A DNA stretch of 64,000 bases from Tsukamurella paurometabola. GTDB lineage: Bacteria > Actinomycetota > Actinomycetes > Mycobacteriales > Mycobacteriaceae. The notes under the pieces are model-generated. The model made no database searches, was not told the DNA's origin, and saw nothing but the letters and a program-made list of their open reading frames with translations. Within the stretch, counting starts at the first letter, position 1, and the number at the start of each line of letters is the position of its first letter. This document shows, piece by piece, positions 17,261 through 25,904 of this stretch. The stretch spans positions 2,760,850-2,824,849 of the forward strand of contig NZ_LR131273.1 of NCBI RefSeq assembly GCF_900631615.1. Reading direction: 5' to 3'. The position numbers were made by a program, and so were the translations under genes.

Positions 17261-18607
17261 TTACTCGTCGCCGGACTCGCGCCCCAGCCGCTCGATCGCG
17301 GCGATCGGGTCGTCGAGGTCCGACGGGTCCGCGCCGGACGCATCGCCCAGCATGCGGTCGATGAACGCCGCGGGCGCGTCGAGGTCGGAGGCGTCGGGGA
17401 TGAGGTCCGGGTGCGCCCAGACCCCGTCGCGCGCCTCCATCGAGGTCGCGTTCAGGATCCGCTCCCACAGGTCGGCGGCCTCGCGCACCTTGCGGGGGCG
17501 CAGCTCCAGGCCGACGAGGGTCGCGAAGGTCTGCTCGGCGGGACCGCCCGATGCGCGCCGGCGGCGCATCGTCTCGCGCAGCGCGGCCGCACTCGGCAGC
17601 CGGTCGGCGATCGCCGCGTGCACGACGGTCTCGACCCAGCCCTCGATGAGCGCCAGCAGCGTCTCCAGCCGCTCCAGTGCCGCGGTCTGCTCCGGCGTGG
17701 CCTTGGGCTGCAGCGCGGCGCCCTGCGCGGCCATGAGCTCCTCGAGCTTCGCCGGGTCCTGCAGCGCGGTCGGGTCGAGGTTGCGGGAGAGCTCCTCGAT
17801 GCCCGACATGTCGATGGTGATGCCGCGCGCGTACTGCTCGACGGTGTCGAGGACGCGGGCGCGGAGCCACGGCACGTGCGAGAACAGCCGCTGGTGGGCC
17901 GCCTCACGCGCGGCGAGGAACACCAGGATCTCCTGATCCTTGATGTCGAGGTCCTTGCTGAAGGCCTCGATCGCCTCGGGCAGCAGTGCGGCGGTGTCCT
18001 CCGGGCCCAGCGGCAGGCCGATGTCGGTGCTGGTGAGCACCTCCTTCGACAGCGACCCCAGTGCCTGGCCGAGCTGGGTGCCGAAGGACATCGAGCCGAT
18101 CTGGCTGAACATGCCCATCATCGGCGCGGCCATCTCGCGCGCCTCCTCGGGCATGCTCTGCATCCACGACCCGGAGATCTTCTCCGCGACCGGGTTCACC
18201 AGCCGCTTCCAGGTGGGCAGGGTCTTCTCCTGCCAGTCGACGGGCGTCCACGCGGCCGTCCTCTGCGGGCCCGCGGGGAGCACCGTGGCACCGTCGAGCC
18301 AGAGCTGCGCGAGGTGCGTCGACTCGTCCACGGCCTTGCGCTGGCCGTCGGAGACGGGCTCGTGCTTGCCGAGCGTCTGGCGCGCGAGCTGCGCCGCGAT
18401 GGTGTAGTTGACGGGTTCGCCGGTGCCGGCGCCGGGGCCGGTCATGCCGGAGCCCATGCCGGAGATCATCTGGCCGAGTTGGCTCAGCATGTCGCCCAGC
18501 TGCGACATGTCGAAGGGCTGACCGGCGCCGAAGGGCTGGTCCCGTCGGCCTTTGCCGTCGTCACCGCCGTCGTCGCCGGAGGAGAATCCGAAGGGCAGGT
18601 CATTCAT
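17261..18607 (-). CDS. DUF2342 zincin-like putative hydrolase, Rv3195-like
   Basis: 448 residues from ATG 18607. A glycine/aspartate-rich head is followed by a helical domain typical of the F420-associated hydrolase/zinc-dependent metalloprotease family (DUF2342). The candidate metal motif in VFLAAREAAHQRLFSHVPW is ExxH with arginine where HExxH has its first histidine. The segment GTQLGQALGSLSKEVLTSTDIGLPL is strongly family-like. The gene is divergent from the PDZ-Lon protease with 84 bp between starts. The family is actinobacteria-specific; catalytic activity is not shown by the sequence. Confidence 0.8.
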   Translation of the reverse strand: MNDLPFGFSSGDDGGDDGKGRRDQPFGAGQPFDMSQLGDMLSQLGQMISGMGSGMTGPGAGTGEPVNYTIAAQLARQTLGKHEPVSDGQRKAVDESTHLAQLWLDGATVLPAGPQRTAAWTPVDWQEKTLPTWKRLVNPVAEKISGSWMQSMPEEAREMAAPMMGMFSQIGSMSFGTQLGQALGSLSKEVLTSTDIGLPLGPEDTAALLPEAIEAFSKDLDIKDQEILVFLAAREAAHQRLFSHVPWLRARVLDTVEQYARGITIDMSGIEELSRNLDPTALQDPAKLEELMAAQGAALQPKATPEQTAALERLETLLALIEGWVETVVHAAIADRLPSAAALRETMRRRRASGGPAEQTFATLVGLELRPRKVREAADLWERILNATSMEARDGVWAHPDLIPDASDLDAPAAFIDRMLGDASGADPSDLDDPIAAIERLGRESGDE

Positions 18608-18691
18608 GTCTCCACGGTACTGCCCCGGACCGGCGGTGGCCGCCCCGTCCGTCACGCTCTGCGCGAACACCCGGCGGTTACGCTGTGGCCC

Positions 18692-19735
18692 GTGACGGAA
18701 CGCAGGATCACGACAGCTCTCGCCGCCCTGGTGCCGCTCCTGGTGCTCGTGTTGCTGGGGATGTTCGTGACGGTCCCCTACGTCGCGGTCGGCCCGGGTG
18801 ACACCGCCGACACCCTGACCACGTACGCCGAGCGCGACGCCGACGGCAAGGTCGAGAACCGGAAGGTCATCACCATCGACGGGCTCCCCGTGCACCAGCC
18901 GGCCGGCCAGTTGCGGTTCACCACGATCGCCGTGACCGACGGCCTCAACCTCTACGGCGCCCTCGCCAAGTGGATCGGCGGCGGGCAGATCGCGCCCCGC
19001 GACGCCTACTATCCGCCCGGCGCCACCCGGGAGCAGATCGAGGCGGGCAACCGGGAGCAGTTCACCGGCTCCGAGTCGTCGGCCACCATCGCCGCACTGC
19101 GGTACCTGCGGATCCCCACCGCCACCGGCGTCGTCGGGCTGAGCGAGGGCGGCCCGGCGCAGGGCAGGCTGCGGGAGGGCGACGTCCTCGAGTCGGTCGA
19201 CGGTGCGCCCGTCGCGGCCCCCGACCAGGTCGCCAAGAGTCTCGAGGGCAAGAAGAAGGGCGATGTCGTCACGGTCGCGGTCCGGCGCGCCGACGGTGCC
19301 GCCCAGGTGCCCGTCACGCTCGGCGAGTCCGACGGCAAGCCGCGCCTGGGCATCGTGGTGGGGCAGGTGCCGGCCGACCCGAAGATCCGCATCGGCTTCG
19401 GCGTGCAGCAGGTCGGCGGCCCCTCGGCGGGCCTCATGCTGTCGCTCGGCATCGTCGACCTGGTCGAGCCGGGCGACCTCACGGGCGGGCGGAACGTCGC
19501 CGGTACCGGGGAGATCGCCTCCGACGGCAAGGTCGGGCCGATCGGCGGCATCGAGCACAAGCTCCAGGGCGCCAAGCGTGACGGCGCGACGGTCTTCCTG
19601 GTTCCCGCCGCGAACTGCGATGCCGCGAAGTCCTCTCCGCCGGCGGATCTGCAGCTGGTCAAGGTCGAGTCGCTCGACGGTGCGATCAAGGCGCTCGCCG
19701 ACGTCCGCGAGGGGCGCCCCGCGCCCTCCTGCTGA
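18692..19735 (+). CDS. Membrane-anchored PDZ / Lon-type serine protease, Rv3194c-like
   Basis: 347 residues from GTG 18692, leaderless: TACGCT at 18679-18684 is 7 bases before it. One N-terminal membrane helix (about 8-30), a PDZ domain (about 140-210, GVVGLSEGGPAQGRLREGDVL) and a Lon-type proteolytic domain with the Ser-Lys dyad: Ser245 in GGPSAGLMLSLG and Lys290 in GGIEHKLQGA. The protease faces outside and PDZ should present substrate. Homologues occur throughout Actinobacteria next to the DUF2342 gene. Substrates are not known. Confidence 0.9.
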   Translation: MTERRITTALAALVPLLVLVLLGMFVTVPYVAVGPGDTADTLTTYAERDADGKVENRKVITIDGLPVHQPAGQLRFTTIAVTDGLNLYGALAKWIGGGQIAPRDAYYPPGATREQIEAGNREQFTGSESSATIAALRYLRIPTATGVVGLSEGGPAQGRLREGDVLESVDGAPVAAPDQVAKSLEGKKKGDVVTVAVRRADGAAQVPVTLGESDGKPRLGIVVGQVPADPKIRIGFGVQQVGGPSAGLMLSLGIVDLVEPGDLTGGRNVAGTGEIASDGKVGPIGGIEHKLQGAKRDGATVFLVPAANCDAAKSSPPADLQLVKVESLDGAIKALADVREGRPAPSC

Positions 19736-19760
19736 CCCGCGCGAGCGAACCGCGCGGGGC

Positions 19761-20357
19761 CTAGTCCTCGTCGAAGGTGGCGAGGAGGCCCTGGACCAGG
19801 CCGGGTGCGAGCTGGTCGGCCTGCAGCAGGTCGGAGTCCGCGAACGGATCGTCGTCGTCGGGCTGCAGCGTGAGCAGGGTGATCCGGTGACCGTCGCGCA
19901 GCACCGCGGCGACCATGCGCGCCGTGCGCCGCTCCGGGTGGCTCTCGGCGGCCGCGCGGCCCGCCCGGTCGGCGGCGTCCACGTCGGCCAGGTGCGGTTC
20001 GAGCGCCCCGTCGAGATCCGCCTCGGCGTTCGGCGGCAGCACGATGATCTCCTGCACCAGGGCGCACCCGACCACCTCGTCGGGCCAGGTGGTGGTGGCG
20101 AGCACGTGGTCGAGCTCGGCGCTCCCGCCCCGCGGATCGCCGGGCAGCGGCTCCTGCTCGATGACGGTCAGCGAGGCTCCGTCGTCGAGGATGTCGGCCC
20201 ATTCCGGCTGGCTGGTGGCGAGGAGCGACGTCGGGACCAGTCCGAAGAGCTGGGGCGGCTGACCCCAGCCCTGCGGCTCCACGAACTCGATGGCCTCGCG
20301 GGCCGCGCGGCCGAGGGCCGCGTCGTCGAATACCTGCTCCGGCTCGTCGTAGGTCAC
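19761..20357 (-). CDS. PPA1309-family protein, unknown function
   Basis: 198 residues from GTG 20357. The pattern AAREAIEFVEPQGWGQPPQLFGLVPT, WPDEVVGCALVQEIIVLPP and RMVAAVLRDGHRITLLTLQ is that of the PPA1309 family of actinobacterial cytosolic proteins. It is convergent with the Lon protease (25 bp between stops) and divergent from UPF0182, an arrangement kept in many relatives. No catalytic motif is seen. Confidence 0.8.
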   Translation of the reverse strand: MTYDEPEQVFDDAALGRAAREAIEFVEPQGWGQPPQLFGLVPTSLLATSQPEWADILDDGASLTVIEQEPLPGDPRGGSAELDHVLATTTWPDEVVGCALVQEIIVLPPNAEADLDGALEPHLADVDAADRAGRAAAESHPERRTARMVAAVLRDGHRITLLTLQPDDDDPFADSDLLQADQLAPGLVQGLLATFDED

Positions 20358-20445
20358 GCGCCCATGATCGCATCCGTGCCGCGCGCGGTACCACGTCGGT
20401 GAGCACACGCGAGTCCGATGTCGGGCAATCCGTACAGTGGTTGTC

Positions 20446-23409
20446 GTGACGACACCTCGTGCCGCGGGCATTCCCTCGCTGTCCCGCCGGGCAAAGATCC
20501 TCATCGCGCTGGCCGTTGCTCTCCTGGCCCTGCTGCTCATCGGGCCGCGGGTGGTGGACGTGATCACCGCCTTCCTCTGGTACGGCTCGCTGGGCCACGC
20601 GGGCGTGCTCCGCACGGTGCTGCTCTCGCGCTTCGGCCTGTTCGTGGTGACGGGCGTGGTCCTGGCGCTCTTCACCTTCGCCGGCATGTGGCTGGCCTAC
20701 CGGGTGCGGCCGGCCTTCCTGCCGTCGCCCACGGACGATCCCGTGGTGCGCTACCGCGCCGTGGTGACCAGCAAGCTGAAGACGTTCGCGATCGTCCCGT
20801 CCCTGCTCATCGGCCTCATCGCCGGCATCTTCGGGCAGTCGGCGTGGCAGCAGGTGCTCCTGTTCTTCAACCGCCAGCCGTTCGGTGAGACCGACGCCGA
20901 GTTCGGCATGGACATCGGCTTCTACGCCTTCACCCTGCCCTTCATCGAGTTCGTCCTCGGCTTCCTGTTCGCCGGACTGATCGTGATGTTCCTGGCGAAC
21001 CTCGTCGCGCACTACGTCTTCGGGGGCATCCGCCTCGCCGGCCGCGAGGGTTCGCTGTCGCGGGGCGCGCGGATCCAGCTCGCCGCGATCGCCGGCGTCT
21101 TCCTGCTGACGAAGGCCGTCGCGTACTGGTTCGATCGGTACGCCCTCGTGTACTCGAACCGATCGCCGATGTTCACCGGCGCGAACTACACCGACATCCA
21201 CGCCATGCTGCCGGCGAAGGCGATCCTCACCGGCATCGCGATCATCTGCGCCGCCGCGTTCTTCTTCGGCATCGTGCTGCGGGACCTGCGCGTCCCCGCG
21301 ATCGCGACCGTGCTCATGCTGTTCTCCTCGCTCGTGGTCGGCGTCGGCTGGCCCACCGCGGTGCAGACCTTCTCGGTCGGACCCAACGCGGAGAAGGAGC
21401 TGCCGTACATCGCCCGGAACATCGCGGCCACGCAGGAGGCGTACGGCCTCGCCAGCGCCAAGTACGAGAAATCCGATCCGAAGGCGTCCCAGGAGGCGCT
21501 GCAGACGCTCACCGCGAAGGACGCGCCGTCGCTGCAGAACGTGCGCCTGCTCGACCCGAACGTCGTGTCCCAGGCCTTCTCCAACTTCGGCGGGCTCAAG
21601 GACTACTACCGGCTCTCCGGCAAGCTCTCGGTGGACCGCTACGAGGTGGACGGCAACCAGACGAACGTGCTGCTCGCCCCGATCGAGCTCGACCCCGGCA
21701 AGACGCCGTCGGACTGGACCTCGCGGCACATGGTCTACACCCATGGCAACGGACTCATCACCGCGCCCGCCGGCCAGGTCGACCAGGTGGTCAGCGAGAG
21801 CGGCCGCGACGCCGTGAACAACAACAACGCCGGCGGCCAGCCCGTGTTCACGCGCAACGGCGTGGCCGGCAGCAAGGCCGTCACGCAGCCGCGGATCTAC
21901 TACGGGGAGATCATCGGCTCCGATCCCGGCTTCTACTCCGTCGTCGGCAGCACGGGGGACCCGCGCGAGCTCGACAGCGACACCGAGCGCTCCCGCTACG
22001 AGGGCGAGGGCGGCGTCGGTATCGGCAACTGGTTCACCCGGCTCGCCTACGCGATCAAGTTCACCGAGCGGAACATCCTGCTCAACGGCAACATCGGCCC
22101 GGACTCGAAGATCATCTACCAGCGCGACCCGCGGGACCGGGTCAAGCAGCTCGCGCCCTTCCTCACGGTGGACACCAAGACCTACCCGATGGTCGACTCG
22201 CGCACCGGCCGCATCCTGTGGGTCGTCGACGGCTACACCACGCTGCCGAAGTATCCGTACGCGCAGCAGACGTCGCTGTCGGACGCCACGGGCTCGCGCC
22301 AGCAGAACACCCCCGGCCAGCAGGCGCAGCGCCGCCAGGTGGACGAGAAGGTGGGGTACATCCGCAACTCGGTGAAGGCCACCGTCGACGCCTACGACGG
22401 GTCCGTGCACCTGTATCAGGTCGACGAGAGCGATCCGGTCCTCAACGCGTGGAAGAACGTCTTCCCCGGCGTGGTCGAGCCGAAGAGCGCGGTCCCGGCC
22501 GAGGTGGCGCAGCACTTCCGCTACCCGCAGGACCTGTTCGAGGTGCAGCGCTTCCTGCTGCAGAAGTACCACACGTCGGATCCCGACACCTTCCGCCGCC
22601 AGAACGATCTCTGGCAGGCCGCGGCAGCGCCGAACGAGACGCCCGACAAGGACGGTCTGCAGTCCCCGTACTACTCGGTGGCGGCGGCGCCGGGTGGCGG
22701 GCCCGCGCAGTTCCAGCTGTCGTCGATCCTGCAGGCGAAGGACCAGCCGTACCTGGCGGGCCTCGTCTCGGTCGCCTCGGAGGGCGAGGACGCCGGTCGA
22801 CTGTTGGTGCGCGACATGCGCGAGCTGCCCGGCCGCCGGACCCCCGGCCCGATGCAGGCCGCCGACCTGATCAAGGGTGCCCCGCCGGTGGTGGCGGACA
22901 ACGCCAACATCCAGGCGCTCAACCCGCGCTTCGGCAACCTCCAGGCGATCGCGCTCGCGAACGGCGGCCTGACCTACGTCTGGCCGATGTACGCGCAGTC
23001 GACGGGGGAGCGGGCCGCGCCCAAGCTGATCAAGGTGCTCAGTCTCAATCCGGTCACGGGCGGCGCCGGCTACCGCACGACGGTCGCCGCCTCGCTCACC
23101 GATGCCGGCTACAAGGGCGTCGACGCGGCCCTGGCGACCGCGGCGACCGGTGTCTCCGGCCCCACCGAGGGGCAGACGGTGCCCGGGCAGCAGCCCGGCC
23201 CGGCGCAGCCGCCCACGCAGGCGACGGTGCCCGGCGGCGACACCCCCGAGGTGCAGGCCGCGGTGAAGGCGGTCTCCGACGCCTGGAGCTCGGTGCTCTC
23301 GGCGCAGCGCTCCGGCGATCAGGTCGCGGTCGGCCAGGCCATGAAGCAGCTCGGTGACGCGATCGCGAAGCTGCAGTCGGCCGAGTCGAAGGCGCGGGGC
23401 GGCAACTGA
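20446..23409 (+). CDS. UPF0182 family large membrane protein, Rv3193c-like
   Basis: 987 residues from GTG 20446. TACAGT (20433-20438) lies exactly 7 bases upstream, so the mRNA is probably leaderless; GTG 20437 is an alternative. Seven hydrophobic segments fill the first 330 residues. A large extracytoplasmic domain follows (for example YYGEIIGSDPGFYSVV, DSRTGRILWVVDGYTTLPKYPY) and then an alanine/proline/glutamine-rich tail (GQTVPGQQPGPAQPPTQA). Length and layout match Rv3193c (992 residues). The function is unknown, although the family is conserved across Actinobacteria and Cyanobacteria. Confidence 0.92.
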   Translation: MTTPRAAGIPSLSRRAKILIALAVALLALLLIGPRVVDVITAFLWYGSLGHAGVLRTVLLSRFGLFVVTGVVLALFTFAGMWLAYRVRPAFLPSPTDDPVVRYRAVVTSKLKTFAIVPSLLIGLIAGIFGQSAWQQVLLFFNRQPFGETDAEFGMDIGFYAFTLPFIEFVLGFLFAGLIVMFLANLVAHYVFGGIRLAGREGSLSRGARIQLAAIAGVFLLTKAVAYWFDRYALVYSNRSPMFTGANYTDIHAMLPAKAILTGIAIICAAAFFFGIVLRDLRVPAIATVLMLFSSLVVGVGWPTAVQTFSVGPNAEKELPYIARNIAATQEAYGLASAKYEKSDPKASQEALQTLTAKDAPSLQNVRLLDPNVVSQAFSNFGGLKDYYRLSGKLSVDRYEVDGNQTNVLLAPIELDPGKTPSDWTSRHMVYTHGNGLITAPAGQVDQVVSESGRDAVNNNNAGGQPVFTRNGVAGSKAVTQPRIYYGEIIGSDPGFYSVVGSTGDPRELDSDTERSRYEGEGGVGIGNWFTRLAYAIKFTERNILLNGNIGPDSKIIYQRDPRDRVKQLAPFLTVDTKTYPMVDSRTGRILWVVDGYTTLPKYPYAQQTSLSDATGSRQQNTPGQQAQRRQVDEKVGYIRNSVKATVDAYDGSVHLYQVDESDPVLNAWKNVFPGVVEPKSAVPAEVAQHFRYPQDLFEVQRFLLQKYHTSDPDTFRRQNDLWQAAAAPNETPDKDGLQSPYYSVAAAPGGGPAQFQLSSILQAKDQPYLAGLVSVASEGEDAGRLLVRDMRELPGRRTPGPMQAADLIKGAPPVVADNANIQALNPRFGNLQAIALANGGLTYVWPMYAQSTGERAAPKLIKVLSLNPVTGGAGYRTTVAASLTDAGYKGVDAALATAATGVSGPTEGQTVPGQQPGPAQPPTQATVPGGDTPEVQAAVKAVSDAWSSVLSAQRSGDQVAVGQAMKQLGDAIAKLQSAESKARGGN

Positions 23410-23415
23410 TCTCAG

Positions 23416-23456
23416 CTCCCGGGTCGGGGCCGGCGATGCCTCGCCCGGCCCGGGAG
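23416..23456 (+). terminator. Hairpin after UPF0182
   Basis: CTCCCGGG (23416-23423) pairs with CCCGGGAG (23449-23456), with more GC pairing inside. It begins 6 bases after the stop; there is no T-run. Confidence 0.45.
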
Positions 23457-23521
23457 ACGAGCGTCACGTTCAACTGATTTGCACATCGTGAGCGCATTCC
23501 AGTAACGTGGTGTTCACCCGA

Positions 23522-23595
23522 CGCGGGGTGGAGCAGCTCGGTAGCTCGCTGGGCTCATAACCCAGAGGTCGCAGGTTCAAATCCTGTCCCCGCTA
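23522..23595 (+). tRNA. Initiator tRNA-fMet (CAT)
   Basis: 74-base cloverleaf with anticodon CAT in the loop of GGG-CTCATAA-CCC, which gives the three G-C pairs typical of initiator tRNAs. The acceptor stem begins CGCGGGG and ends CCCCGCT, leaving the first pair C1:T72 unpaired, the other mark of an initiator. T-arm loop GTTCAAAT is present. The 3' CCA is not encoded (CTA follows). Confidence 0.95.
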
Positions 23596-23603
23596 CTAGG
23601 TCG

Positions 23604-23631
23604 AAGGCCCCCGGAGAAATCCGGGGGCCTT
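23604..23631 (+). terminator. tRNA-fMet terminator
   Basis: Perfect 12-bp stem AAGGCCCCCGGA / TCCGGGGGCCTT with GAAA loop, 8 bases after the tRNA, followed by TCGCATTCC. Confidence 0.85.
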
Positions 23632-23672
23632 TCGCATTCCCGGGGTACCACGGCCGTCGGTACCGTCGGGGC

Positions 23673-24239
23673 GTGGCCACCGAACTGCAGCGGATGCTCG
23701 CCGGCGAGCGCTATCGCGACAGCGATCCCGAACTCGTGACGATGCGGAAGGCCTGCGGCCGCCTGCTCGACCGGTTCAACGCCACCGCCGCGGACGACGA
23801 CGCAGAGCGGTCTGAGATCCTCCAGGAGCTCCTGGGCGGCCTCGGCGAGGGCTCCTGGATCATGCCGCGGTTCCAGTGCGACTACGGCGCGCACATCACC
23901 ATCGGCGCCAACAGCTTCCTCAACTACGACGCGATCCTCATGGACTGCGCGCCCATCACCATCGGCGACGACTGCTCGATCGGGCCGCGCGTGCAGCTGC
24001 TCACCGCGCTGCACCCCGTCGACGATCATGCGGCACGGAGGGCGCGGTGGGAGACCGCGGAGCCGATCACGATCGGCGACAACGTCTGGTTCGGCGGTGG
24101 CGTCATCGTGTGTCCGGGCGTGACGATCGGCCGGAACACCGTCGTCGGCGCCGGCAGCGTGGTGACCCGCGACGTCCCGGATCACGTCGCCGCCGTCGGC
24201 AACCCGTGCCGCGTCGTGCGATCGCTCCCGGCCGAGTAG
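23673..24239 (+). CDS. Maltose/sugar O-acetyltransferase (left-handed beta-helix, Maa/NodL type)
   Basis: 188 residues from GTG 23673; TACCGT at 23661-23666 lies 6 bases upstream, suggesting a leaderless mRNA. The N-terminus MLAGERYRDSDPEL is the Mac (maltose acetyltransferase) domain. The rest is hexapeptide repeats (ITIGANSFLNYDAILMDCAPITIGDD) with the catalytic histidine probably in TALHPVDD. Acetyl-CoA is the donor; the sugar acceptor is not known. Single-gene unit between the tRNA terminator and a hairpin at 24281. Confidence 0.88.
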   Translation: MATELQRMLAGERYRDSDPELVTMRKACGRLLDRFNATAADDDAERSEILQELLGGLGEGSWIMPRFQCDYGAHITIGANSFLNYDAILMDCAPITIGDDCSIGPRVQLLTALHPVDDHAARRARWETAEPITIGDNVWFGGGVIVCPGVTIGRNTVVGAGSVVTRDVPDHVAAVGNPCRVVRSLPAE

Positions 24240-24280
24240 TCACCCGGATCTCGGCGCCCCTCGCCCGAGGTGTCGTTGCC

Positions 24281-24317
24281 GGGTTCGGATCACGCTGATC
24301 GGGACGGTTCCGAACCC
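24281..24317. terminator. Hairpin between acetyltransferase and TauE permease
   Basis: GGGTTCGGA (24281-24289) / TCCGAACCC (24309-24317), perfect 9-bp arms. An outer GATCACG / CGTGATC-like pairing is also possible. It could end the acetyltransferase transcript or act as an operator for the permease gene 73 bases further on. Confidence 0.4.
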
Positions 24318-24390
24318 GTGACGTGATCGGCAGAGTGTCCTGCCATACCCGGACGAGTCCCCTCGTCCGCCTCAGCCGCAGGAGACCAGC

Positions 24391-25344
24391 ATGCCCACCC
24401 TCGTCATCGTCGCGTTCGTCGGACTGCTCGGGCAGCTCGTCGACGGGAGCCTCGGGATGGCCTTCGGCGTGACCGCGACGACCTTCCTGGTCGCGCTCAC
24501 CACGCTCTCGCCGGCCGCGATCAGCGCCACGATCCACCTCGCCGAGATCGGCACCAGCGCAGTGTCCGGCGCCTCGCACTGGCGCTTCGGCAACGTCGAC
24601 TGGAAGGTGGTGCGCCGCATCGGCATCCCCGGTGCCATCGGCGCCTTCGTCGGCGCGACGGTGCTGTCGAACCTCTCGACCGAGGTCGCCAAGCCGCTGA
24701 TGTCCACCATCCTGCTCCTGCTGGGCCTCTACGTGCTGCTGCGCTTCACCTTCCGCGGCATCGACACCAAGAACCTCGGCAAGCCGCTCAAGTCGCGCTT
24801 CCTCGCCCCGCTGGGCCTGTTCGGCGGCTTCGTCGACGCCACGGGCGGCGGTGGCTGGGGCCCCGTCGGCACGCCGGCGCTCCTGGCCTCGGGCCGGATG
24901 GAGCCCCGCAAGGTGGTCGGCACCATCGACACCAGCGAGTTCCTCATCGCGCTGGCCGCCTCGCTCGGCTTTCTCGCGAACCTCGGAGGCGAGGGGGTCA
25001 ACTTCGCCTACGCCGGCGCGATCCTGCTCGGCGGCGTCATCGCCGCGCCGATCGCGGCGTGGTTGGTGCGGCACTTCCCGCCGCGACTGCTCGGCGCCTC
25101 CGTCGGCGGCCTGATCATCCTGACCAACGCCAAGACCCTCATGGGCAAGAGCGCGCTCGCCCTCGACCCCGGTGTTCAGCGCGCGGTGTACATCCTCATC
25201 GTCGCCGGCTGGATCGCCGCATTCGCCTACTCCTTCGTGCAGTACCGGCGCGACGCGGCGCTCGAATCCGCCGATTCCATCGCCGATCTGGCGGCGCGCA
25301 ACGCGACCTCCGCCGGCGAGCCGAAGGAGAGCGTCCCCGCCTGA
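24391..25344 (+). CDS. TauE/SafE (TSUP) family permease
   Basis: 317 residues from ATG 24391 with ribosome site GCAGGAGA. About eight membrane segments in two halves, each starting with the family's glycine-rich repeat (FVGLLGQLVDGSLGMAFGV; LGLFGGFVDATGGGGWGPV). The TSUP family exports or imports sulfite, organosulfonates or similar anions. The second repeat with DATGGGGWGP is well kept. Substrate not known. A 43-base palindrome follows the stop. Confidence 0.85.
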   Translation: MPTLVIVAFVGLLGQLVDGSLGMAFGVTATTFLVALTTLSPAAISATIHLAEIGTSAVSGASHWRFGNVDWKVVRRIGIPGAIGAFVGATVLSNLSTEVAKPLMSTILLLLGLYVLLRFTFRGIDTKNLGKPLKSRFLAPLGLFGGFVDATGGGGWGPVGTPALLASGRMEPRKVVGTIDTSEFLIALAASLGFLANLGGEGVNFAYAGAILLGGVIAAPIAAWLVRHFPPRLLGASVGGLIILTNAKTLMGKSALALDPGVQRAVYILIVAGWIAAFAYSFVQYRRDAALESADSIADLAARNATSAGEPKESVPA

Positions 25345-25355
25345 TCCCGGACACG

Positions 25356-25398
25356 GCGCGGTGGATAGTGCCCGCTCAGCGGGCACTATCCACCGCGC
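25356..25398. repeat. 43-base perfect palindrome
   Basis: Two perfect 21-bp arms around a single central C (25377). The outer half of the left arm reads GCGCGGTGGATAG and the inner half TGCCCGCT. It follows the TauE stop by 11 bases and is not followed by a T-run. It may be a strong terminator or a cruciform-forming site before the GNAT gene. Confidence 0.8.
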
Positions 25399-25427
25399 TG
25401 CGTGGTCCGCGGCCATAGGCTGGCGGC

Positions 25428-25904
25428 ATGGACGTCTGGATCGCCGACCCGGCACGCGACGCCGCTCGTGTCGCGACCCTCCGTTCCGTGTGGGCCCGGA
25501 CCTCCGGCGCCACCGCCGCCGAGCCGGACGACGACTTCGTCGATGCGGTCCGCGACTGGTGGATCCGGGACGAGCGGACCGTCTTCCTCAGTGGCGGATT
25601 CTCGCGCTCCGGGGGCGGGGTGTCGGGCATGGCGACCCTGCACGAGTACCGCCGGATGCCGATGCCCGGCGAGGCACCGTCGGCCTGGGGCTACCTGGGC
25701 CACCTGTTCGTGCTTCCCGCGGCTCGCGGCGAGGGGCACGGCCGGGCGCTGATCGAGGCCGTGCAGCACACCGCCCGCGGCCGGGGTTACCGCCGCCTCG
25801 TCCTCTCGCCGAGTGCGGAATCGGTTCCGCTGTACCGCCGTACCGGCTTCCGTGCGGCGGACGAGCTCATGGTGTGGGAACCGGACCCCGCGCCCACGTC
25901 GTGA
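25428..25904 (+). CDS. GNAT-family N-acetyltransferase
   Basis: 158 residues from ATG 25428; TAGGCT (25416-25421) 6 bases upstream suggests a leaderless mRNA. The acetyl-CoA binding segment is HLFVLPAARGEGHGRALIEAV (motif A, R/Q-x-x-G-x-G/A as ARGEGHGRA), and the C-terminal YRRTGFRAADELMVWEP is motif B. Substrate unknown. The last 38 bp overlap the end of the convergent MFS gene. Confidence 0.85.
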   Translation: MDVWIADPARDAARVATLRSVWARTSGATAAEPDDDFVDAVRDWWIRDERTVFLSGGFSRSGGGVSGMATLHEYRRMPMPGEAPSAWGYLGHLFVLPAARGEGHGRALIEAVQHTARGRGYRRLVLSPSAESVPLYRRTGFRAADELMVWEPDPAPTS

